Assembly: GCA_907164885.2 (NCBI GenBank)
Contig: OU015490.1
Span: 216,099,634 to 216,163,633, forward strand
Direction: 5' to 3'
Length of the DNA: 64,000 bases
Source of the DNA: Dolomedes plantarius
Lineage: Eukaryota > Arthropoda > Arachnida > Araneae > Dolomedidae
Part shown: positions 54,003-64,000 of the stretch, piece by piece
Layout: each line of letters starts with the position of its first letter
Position numbering within the stretch: the stretch's first letter is position 1
Translations under genes and position numbers: made by a program
The notes under the pieces: generated by a model
What the model was told of the DNA's origin: nothing
What the model saw: only the letters and a program-made list of their open reading frames with translations
Database searches by the model: none

Positions 54003-55165
54003 TAATGCAAAGTCAAACATTTTTATATTCAAACTTTAAAAAACATTGGTCCCTTTATTATAATAGGTCGACATCTACGTATACAATTATCTACGTATAA
54101 CAGTCATCGGTGCTTCATTGATCCGTGGCAGGAAATTAAGAAACCCATTTTGAATTTAAAAATATATTGTACTAGAAGTACGATAGACCTGCGAAAATGA
54201 TACAGCATGAAAAGTGTAATATAAAAAAAGGTGAATAATATATGCAAATGAAACACTGAAATGATTCAATAAATCCAGAAAACTATATAAAATAAAATTA
54301 GTAATCATCAACATAAATTACGATAATTAATGTATAGATAAGCATTCTTTATTGTTAAACTTAAATTACGTTCATCCATTGATTTTCACATGCTAAGTAT
54401 AAATGCATCGATAACGGCGGAATCAGTGAGTCGTTGATATGTGTCAAGATAGAAAGGAATCCATTTAAAATTCAGAAATAAACTGTAATAGATATAAAGG
54501 TGAGATAGAACTGCTAAAGTGATACGGCTTGAAACAGGAAATTCCAATAGATGAATCATATATGACGAAACCTTGAAGTGATCGAATAAATCCAGAAAAC
54601 TATAAATACTATAATGAGTCATCATCAGAATAAATTACGATAGTTAGTGCCAATGCATACATTCTTTGATTTTAAACTTTAATTACATTAATCCATTTAT
54701 TATAAAAGGCAAGCATCTACATGTAAAAGTAACTAGAGCGATGAGTGCTTCGGTGATACGTGGAAGGAAAGAAAGGAGCTCATTTTAAAATTGATAAAAA
54801 CAACTGTAATAGATGTTAGAATGGGATAGAACTGTGAAAATCAAACGGCTTGAAAAGGGTAATTTCAAAGGATGAATCATATATACAAATAAAATCTTCA
54901 AGTGATTGAATAAATGCAGAAAATTTTAAATATTAGAATCAGTCATAATCAGTATAAATTATGATAATTAATATAAAGGCATATGTTCTTAATTTTTTAT
55001 TTTAATTACATAAATGCATTTATTATAATAGACATGCATCTACGTGTAAAAGCAACTATAACGGTTATGAGTGCTTCGTTGATGTATGGCAGGAAATAAA
55101 TGGACACATTTAAAATTGATATATAAACTGTAATGGAAATTCGGATGCTAAAATCGCGAAAGGGG
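54003..55165 (+). repeat. Tandem array of about 320 bp units, copies 2-5
   Basis: The CATCTACGTRTA motif recurs near 54071, 54388, 54714 and 55038. Each is followed by a CATTGATACGTGGCAGGAAA-like segment, AAACTGTAATAGAT, GGCTTGAAAAG, GATGAATCATATA and CATAAATTACGATAATTAAT. Spacing is about 317-326 bp. The last copy stops at the (TACA)n microsatellite. Divergence between copies is considerable. Confidence 0.8.
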
Positions 55166-55168
55166 GTA

Positions 55169-55970
<802 letters not shown>

Positions 55971-56020
55971 TTTAGTTTTGTGAATACAATATACATCGTC
56001 TAAAAAATGTGTGAACAGCC

Positions 56021-56022
<2 letters not shown>

Positions 56023-56105
<83 letters not shown>

Positions 56106-56236
56106 GTGTGTGTATATATATATGTATATATATATATATATATGTGTGTATATATATATGTATATATATATGTATATATATATATGTGTGTATATATATA
56201 TGTATATATATATATGTATATATATATATATGTGTG

Positions 56237-56319
<83 letters not shown>

Positions 56320-56367
56320 ATATATGTAATATATGTATATATATATGTATATATATATATATATGTG

Positions 56368-56452
<85 letters not shown>
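56023..56452. repeat. Very long (TA)n array, about 430 bp
   Basis: TA with TATGTGTGTATA and TATGTATA variants at fairly regular intervals. All YIYI frames here are translations of the repeat. Confidence 0.95.
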
Positions 56453-56455
<3 letters not shown>

Positions 56456-57005
56456 TTGTAGATTTTTCCCTGTGAAACTTCAATTTTTAACGAAATTTCA
56501 ACAAAATATGCCTGGATTAAATTACTGAATATGCACATATTAAAAGGAAAAAAAATATTATTAAATAAAAGCACTCACGTGCTACTTATTTCAGGAAAAA
56601 TTCATTAACTTTCCAACTTCTATTAGAATGGAGATTTGAGTATTACAGAATTTGCTAATTAGTTTGAAAGCGTAGATATTTGATATTGAAAACTAGACTG
56701 TTAATATTAAATTCGTAACCTAAATAAAGCTCTCTCGGCCGTAATAAAAATATATGATTAATATCAAAATTTGAACACTTCGAATTATTATACAACAATT
56801 TAGAAAATCAAGAAAGACAATACTTAACAAAATTAATAAAAAGCGAAATTTCAACTTATAAATTTCTCTGTTTCAAGGTCCTAGAAAACAAATGTTTTTA
56901 TATAAATGCAATATTTTAACACAGGAAAACATTAATAAATTTCATCGGCTCTTCCTGAGCCATAAGTCACAGCTCGTATATCAATGAATTGGTGAATTCA
57001 GATGT
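56453..57005. other. AT-rich DNA, no gene seen
   Basis: Nothing recognised. Confidence 0.4.
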
Positions 57006-58084
57006 GCGGGGTGACCATAATTAAAACACAACATACTCTGACCTATTTATATCTTAAACTACTTAGTGTATATGCTTAAAACTTTTTGCACATATGATTG
57101 AAGACATGGAGAAACGAATTACTTGAAAAAAATTAGTTCTAGAAACTCCGATATGTGGTGAAGATAGGACTGAAAAGACACAAAAACACATTTTAAGCAT
57201 ATTTCATTTGAAGGTATGTAACATGAGACATGGATCTTATTGACGGAGGAAATGTTGCTCAATATAGTTACCTTCTTGAAGATGTAAAAACTTCAGACTG
57301 TGGACAGATTGTTCAACTGCGGATCGTAACTGGTCTTCTTAAATGCTTCTCACACGCAGAGTGATACCTTCTTTCAAGTCTGCCACAGTTAAAAGATGTC
57401 CTCGATAAACAAGATTTTTTAAGTGTCCCCATTGCCAAAAATCACACGGATTAAGATATGGAGAATAAAATGGTCATGTTTTTCGGAAATGCATGACTTA
57501 TTATTTTGCCATTAGTGAAACGGTGCCGAGTCCAATGTTGAGGTGCTTCATTTTGCATAAAAGTTATTGAGTGAAGACATTGCCGCTGTTGCAAATGGGG
57601 TACAACAAAAGTTTCGAAATTCATTTTTGTTCCTGTTGGCCGTCACAGTGCATGTCTCAGTGACATTGCGAGTAGGCTCTTCAAAAAAAAAAAGAGTCCA
57701 AGAATTGATGTGGCTGTGAATTCAACTTAGACTGTAACTTTCGGTAGGTGGAGTAGAATATCTTGGAAGGTATGAGGATTTTCCGTGTCCCAAATGCGAC
57801 AGTCATTGGTGTTCACTCTTCCACTGAGTTGGAAATGGGCCTCGTCGCTCCCCAGAATCGGCGAAAAATTTAATTTCGCTTATTTTTTTTAATTATTATT
57901 TTTTTGTCTTTTGTCATATTTTCTGTTGTACAGTGCCACCTATCGAAGTTTCTGGAAATATTTTTTTCGCGTAATCCATTTCCCAAGTCTTGAATAGCAT
58001 GTGTATAAAATTTGATGCTTATACACCGAGTAGTTCAATATATAGAGAAGTCGGAGTAAGGGTGTTTTAATTATGATCACCTGG
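57006..58084 (-). mobile_element. Deleted mariner-type element, 1.08 kb, about 80 bp TIRs
   Basis: The left end GGGGTGACCATAATTAAAAC and the reverse complement of the right end CAGGTGATCATAATTAAAAC continue to align for about 80 bp (shared ACTACT-GTGTAT-AGC segments). The minus strand carries transposase coding from the first catalytic motif to the C-terminus. The N-terminal third is deleted. A TA duplication is not intact at the edges. Confidence 0.75.
57230..57885 (-). pseudogene. Mariner-type transposase, N-terminus deleted, frameshifted
   Basis: The minus strand reads LGSDEAHFQLSGRVNTNDCR and IWDTENPHTFQDILLHLPKV (first Asp in SDEAHF), then QQRQCLHSITFMQNEAPQHW, where the family has QDGAPPH so the second Asp is Asn. 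CDFWQWGHLKNLVYRGHLLT (third Asp retained), ADLKEGITLRVRSI and VEQSVHSLKFLHLQEGNYIE follow, with the end near 57230. The frame changes several times and stops are present. The wording is that of a mariner-type family which I recall as abundant in spiders. Confidence 0.75.
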
Positions 58085-58251
58085 AATTTACGAGATCCAA
58101 TTTATCGATTGAGGCTTTAAATATAAACTGGAGTTGATAACATTCGGCTACACTGTGTAGAGCGCATACTGATTATGATTGAAATATGGATATATTGCAG
58201 GTCTCATAATTGGATTAATAGTTCCTGAATCGTGATATTTATGCAAATTAT

Positions 58252-58375
58252 ATAGGGCCCGAGGTTACGTAGTGGTAGGGAGTTGAGCTTCGGACAGGGG
58301 GGGGGTCTATCCGATTCCCAGCGAACACTACTAAATACCTTTGTAACTAGGCCATATTTGGGCATGTTAACTCTT
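58252..58375 (+). mobile_element. tRNA-derived SINE, 5' part (copy 2)
   Basis: GTAGTGGTAGGGAGTTGAGC resembles a polymerase III A box and GTCTATCCGATTCCCAGCG a B box. The following AAATACCTTTGTAACTAGGC and CATATTTGG match the body of the 59.5-59.8 kb copy. The 3' part and tail are missing. A run of 9 G lies between the boxes. Confidence 0.6.
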
Positions 58376-59469
58376 TCAGGGTCAAGAGCCTCCCCCGATT
58401 GCATGGTGTAGAATTTTACCCATTGTTTTTAACGTAAAGAATCTTGAATAATTCTACAATTAAAGGTTTCAAAATGCTTTTACTTCTTTAAACTTATGAC
58501 AGATGGCAGTGCCAGCCATTGTCTGTTAATTTAACTGGAATGCATTGAATGCAACTGTAAAGAAATAATACATTTAGGCGTTTGCACTGGTCAAAAGGCA
58601 CCCTTAAAAAGGTTAAATGCGCAGACCGGAAAGTTCTTCCAGGAGGTCAATGAGCGGGGGAAGGTGCAAGCCGCTATGATATCGAAACAGTTGCTATTAA
58701 ACTACTTTGCTTCAATATTATAATGTCTGAGACCATTTATGAGAGGGCGAATAGATTTTTACACATTTTAGATCATCTTAAGCAACGAATATAAACCCAA
58801 AGCAGATTTTCTCTCTCAGAGATAATAGTAAAATTCATTTTTCATGAAAAGCTTTCTCTGTTTAATGTTGTTGTTGTAAAGCCGTGTACACATATAGCGA
58901 ACGAAGACAAAATAAGGATGACAAACTGAGATGTTGGCTAAAAGTATATACGGGGTAACGGATACCACCGATTGCATTTGTTTGTAATTGTCACGGTTCG
59001 TTCTCTAGGCAATTCACACATCAAGTAAGTTCGCTACTCTTCGTTAGCCAATGTTTCTTGAAACCGAACATAGCCTTGCTTGGATTATTTGTATATACTT
59101 GATTGGAAATTTCTTTTCGAGAAGGACACTTAATTTAGTTTTTAGATATCGGAAACTGCTTCATAAAATTTAGTATGAATATGAGTAATCACCCCCAACT
59201 ACCCCCTTAAGGAAAATGAATGAATCGCTGCAAACGTTTTGGGGTTGTTAATATGGACGGCTATCCGAAATTCAATTCGAATTCCGAATTTTCCGTTGAA
59301 ATTTGGAGCAATTTTTTAGTTACCACACATTCTCCGTCATCGGCAGCTTTTTGGGGTCCAATGAGGTTCTTCATACCTAAAATGATTCTTTCTGCAGCAG
59401 TTTGCTTACAAATATGGAAGGTGTAATTGTTGAAATCTTAACTGAAAATATCCCTCGCATTTTGGCAAT
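58376..59469. other. No supported gene
   Basis: Short frames only (for example 59220-59426). Nothing recognised. Confidence 0.4.
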
Positions 59470-59814
59470 AAAGGTTGTTGTTGATGCCCCTTGGAGGGAA
59501 TTTTTCCAGACAAGGTCCATATAGGCGAGCGGGATGAGGGATGCGGCTTCGGTTTATAATGACATCACAAAGGTTTCAGTCCGATTTGGTCAGGCGCCAC
59601 AAGAATTTTCACCGAGCACCCCTAAGAGCAGCATCTGGGGTATCATACCCTCAACCACCATCCCTGACATCATAGAGGGACTTTCCGTTCCACGGATTTA
59701 AAGAGACCATATTCGGCCTAATCACGGATGTATTTAATGCCGCTTGTCGGGATTCGATCCGAGCACCCTCAGCATCGGAAACCGATGCGGTACTACTAAG
59801 CTACCCCAAGTCCC
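59470..59814 (-). mobile_element. tRNA-derived SINE, full length (copy 3)
   Basis: On the minus strand it starts GGGACTTGGGGTAGCTTAGT with the A box TAGCTTAGTAG near 59800, then the B box GGATCGAATCC near 59755. The body contains GTGATTAGGCCGAATATGG, TGCTCGGTGAAAATTCTTG and CCTATATGGACCTTGTCTGG. It ends in a CATCAACAACAACC tail. AATAAA occurs on both sides and may be the target duplication. Two further copies in the window (31.9 and 58.3 kb) share the body. Confidence 0.75.
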
Positions 59815-61124
<1,310 letters not shown>

Positions 61125-61727
61125 GGTGGGTGTTTAAGTAAGTAAGTAAACATAGTTTTAGTTATGCAAAAAGAATGCACGTCACAGTGAATTTAAATTT
61201 ATAATGTCATATATCGATTCATACATGCGAATTAAATAACTTTATGGAATTTTGCAAAATGAATACATGAAAGATTTCATGAAACATAATTTAAATTGAA
61301 AAGTAATGTACATGGAATCGATTGAAGATTGAAGAGTTGAGAAAATTTACCGGTCTTTCCAGCTAATTCATGTTTTACGCATTATTTTACTAAAAACGTG
61401 TAATTGATTGAATAAATTTAAGCAATATAAAAAGCGGATTGGCCTTAAACGAAAAAAGATAATTCCCTATTTTTTGTGCATTTTTCCTCAGACTATGAAA
61501 ATGTCATCGCATTTACAATTATTTCCTTTAAAATATTCTTTTCATTCATTTTTCATATAGTACCGTAAAACAGGCATATGTGAATGTCATGAAAATAATT
61601 ACTCTCCCGTTATGGACGTTACATTATATCTTGTTTATGTCTGGCTATTACTAGAATCTGTTTATTACATTCAACTCCCCAGTAAAAGGTAATTTGACAA
61701 AACAAATATTTTTCTTCCCAATTCCAA
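61125..61727. other. AT-rich DNA, no gene seen
   Basis: Nothing recognised. Confidence 0.4.
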
Positions 61728-61741
61728 TATATATATATATA

Positions 61742-63151
61742 CACTCATGGACAAAAAAATTAGCGCACCAAGAAAAAGTCGTCAAAATGAAACGAAATTT
61801 TACATACATAATGACTACTTTGATATAAGTAAATGATAAGAAAATCAAAGAAAAAGGATAATTTATTTCAGAGAAAAAGGCAAAAGAACAGAGGAGTTAA
61901 TACTCCGTTGGACCCCCTGTAGCGCGAATGCACGATGCGATACGATCGGGATTTGAATCATACAACTTCTGTATGATGTCTTGAGACATTTCGTTCCATA
62001 TTTGCTGTAACCTTGCCTCTACTTCGTTCAAACTCGTGGGATGCCCAACTCGTCGTCCCAAATGATCCCAGATATGCTCGATTGGAGACAAATCTGGGGA
62101 TCGGGCAGGCGAAGGAAGGGTAGTAACAGTGCGGAGACAGTCTTGTGACACCCTTGCCGTATGAGGCCGAGCATTGGCTTGTTGAAAAGTGGCTCCTGGG
62201 AGCCGTTGCATGAGTGGCAACACATGTGGTTGCAGGATTTCATGAACATACCACTGGGCTGTCATGGTGCCACGGAACAATACTAGGGGTGACCGTGTAT
62301 TGTAGGCCATGGAACCCCATACCATCACACCAGCTGTGGGAGCGATGTGTCACTGTACAGCAAAGGCAGGATTGAAGCGTTCACCACGGGCTCTCCACAC
62401 ACGAACACGATTGTCATCACTGCCGAGATTGAATCTGGATTCGTCGCTAAAGACGACCTGGTTCCATTCCGCTGCAGTCCAGTTTGCTCGTGCGCTGCAA
62501 AACTCCAAACGGAGGCGTCGATGTGTGGGCGTCAAGGGCAGCACACGTAACGGGAGCCGCGATACCAACTGTCCTTCAGCCAGGCGCCTTCGTATGGTTC
62601 GAGAAGACACAGAGGCCCCTAGTGAAGGTGCTACCTGTGCCTGGATGGCGGCCGATGAATCAGTTGGCTGTACGCTTGCATTTCTTACGATGTGGCGGTC
62701 TTCCCGACGACTGGTCTGTCGAGGGCGTCCTGAGCCTGGTCTTCGTGTACATGACATCTCTCGGGTCCACTGGTCCCAACACCTCCTCACAACACAATCA
62801 GAGCGGCCTAATTGACGAGCTACTCGCCTAGCTGACCACCCAGCTTCCATCATCCCGATGATTCTCCCCCTCTCAAACTGCGACAACTGCTTATATTGTC
62901 TTCGAACACGGCGTAATGGCATGCCTATCTCAGCTCTTCCTTTGTAAATGATTCAGCACACTCAAACAAGCTTTGGTTACCTGTTTTATACTCCACAGAG
63001 TACGATGTTCAACGCCCTCTACCGGCTGTACGTAATGCGCAATCACGCTGCATTTCTAATCATTTACATATCTCCCCGACATGTACCTTCATTGCAAGTT
63101 TCGTTACGATCCCGCAATTATTTCTTGGTGCGCTAATTTTTTTGTCTTTGA

Positions 63152-63154
<3 letters not shown>
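61742..63154 (-). mobile_element. Full-length Tc1-like transposon, 1.41 kb
   Basis: The left end CACTCATGGACAAAAAAATT then AGCGCACCAAGAAA is repeated inverted at the right end with three mismatches. Both ends are flanked by TA that merges into (TA)n (61728-61741 and 63155-63205). One transposase gene fills the minus strand. This is the best preserved element in the window and probably the youngest autonomous lineage represented. Confidence 0.9.
61897..62922 (-). pseudogene. Tc1-like transposase, one in-frame stop and a lost catalytic Asp
   Basis: The frame runs from ATG 62922 to the stop at 61897, 341 residues, the normal family length. Residues 1-60 (MPLRRVRRQYKQLSQFERGR then ARRVARQLGRSD) and a GRPRQTSRREDR linker form the paired DNA-binding domain. 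The catalytic domain has VVFSDESRFNL (first Asp), FQQANARPHTA and SPDLSPIEHIWDHLGRRV (Glu). Two lesions: a TGA at 62350 in FAVQ*HIAPT, one substitution from an Arg codon, and Ala where the family has the second catalytic Asp (QQD). By my count 32 residues separate that position from the Glu. The protein would be truncated at 190 residues, so the copy is inactive. A helper transposase could still act on its intact ends. Confidence 0.9.

Positions 63155-63212
<58 letters not shown>
63155..63212. repeat. (TA)n microsatellite
   Basis: A TA run, ending in three TATG units, directly after the Tc1-like right end. Confidence 0.95.
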
Positions 63213-63213
<1 letters not shown>

Positions 63214-64000
63214 GAAGCGTTAGAGAGAGAACAACGTGCTATGTGTATTTTTCATTTAGACTTTACTTTAACTTAATATATTGGATAAATTTATAAGAAA
63301 TCATGCCTGACACAGATTGCGATTGAATATGTATTTTGGCATCCATGTACCCTAATTAACTGTTTATGAAAGCATATTTAATAAATGTATGATCGATATG
63401 AAGTAAAACTCATGATAAACATTTTACAACCTTCTTCATGCTACGTAGCATGGATGTTTGATTTCCATTGTCCAGGGAAAACCATATTTTACGTGTGACT
63501 GAAAATGGCGTACATTTATGAGGATACAAACCAAAAACATTTAAAACTGTTGAAATGCATTTTTTTAAATGTGCTTCGTCCTAAGTTCCCATAAATTTGC
63601 ATTGAAACGTTTCAAATGTTCCTACAAAATTACATTAACTGCGATATCTTTCGACTTGCTTTCACATCATCTGTAAAGTTAACTTTTTTTTGCTTCAAAA
63701 GTTAGCTCAGATATAGAAGATATCAAAATTTGTATTTCTTAGTTTTTTTCTGTGATACTGATATGCTTATTGTTAATTCAATATCAATATTTCTAGTTCT
63801 ATTTCAAGAGATATGTTTAACATTTGAGCCGAGGCCTTTTTTAAAATTTCTTCAAATACTTGATGAGTTTTGTGGGTTGCTCTGAGAGTATATCCTATTT
63901 ATTGAAAGATTGAATTAATTTACTAAGTCCTATTGTTCATTTCAAATTTCTTTCGGAAGGAGAATTTTTCCTTTTCGTTTGACGAACATTTCGTTCTAAT
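63213..64000. other. AT-rich DNA, no gene seen
   Basis: Nothing recognised up to the window edge. Confidence 0.4.

Noticed and set aside
62309..62831. A 168-codon and a 115-codon plus-strand frame
   Set aside because: They are antisense shadows of the Tc1-like transposase on the minus strand.

Overview
The window looks like AT-rich, intron-scale DNA from an arthropod, most likely a chelicerate such as a spider. I infer this from the very long (TA)n arrays, the many decayed Tc1/mariner, pogo/Tigger and Helitron elements, and transposase wording that I recall as common in spider genomes. No host gene is certain. The best host-gene candidate is a TATA box plus a tiny first coding exon (ATG AAA GTG GTG followed by a GTAAGT donor) near 45.0 kb; an octamer-plus-TATA promoter candidate lies near 48.3 kb. 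Every longer reading frame that I recognise belongs to a mobile element, and nearly all are broken.

Layout. 0-7.7 kb: AT-rich DNA with two old tandem arrays. 7.7-12.9 kb: a gag-only LTR element whose 5' LTR is split by a 1.7 kb insert. 12.9-15.4 kb: a MITE, a deleted Tigger element and a second pogo-type MITE, the last two sitting inside (TA)n. 17-19.3 kb: a broken Tc1 element and a 660 bp (TA)n array. 19.4-20.9 kb: a Tigger remnant and a Helitron. 23.5-27.7 kb: another Tc1 element, then a Helitron with a G-rich minisatellite. 27.8-29.7 kb: a degenerate class II element with about 145 bp terminal inverted repeats (TIRs). 29.7-33.9 kb: repeats, a MITE, a SINE and a 735 bp palindrome. 34.6-35.7 kb: a deleted mariner with a palindromic mariner derivative nested in it. 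37.2-42 kb: a second copy of the G-rich Helitron in inverted orientation, further Helitron ends, a TIR element and a mariner tail. 43.9-49.8 kb: a Tc1 fragment, the promoter candidates and a second palindromic mariner derivative. 50.1-55.2 kb: tandem arrays, one split by a 2.3 kb TIR element. 55.3-60 kb: two transposase remnants and two SINE copies. 61.7-63.2 kb: the best preserved Tc1 element.

Two patterns stand out. (1) Two unrelated mariner lineages (34.7 and 49.2 kb) each gave rise to a tail-to-tail palindrome in which both arms carry the transposase C-terminus and the 3' terminal repeat; a third, noncoding palindrome lies at 32.5 kb. All three are flanked by TA. (2) TA-targeting transposons repeatedly have (TA)n arrays at both ends, so these arrays are either insertion sites or expansions of the duplicated TA target. 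All coordinates and alignments were made by eye.
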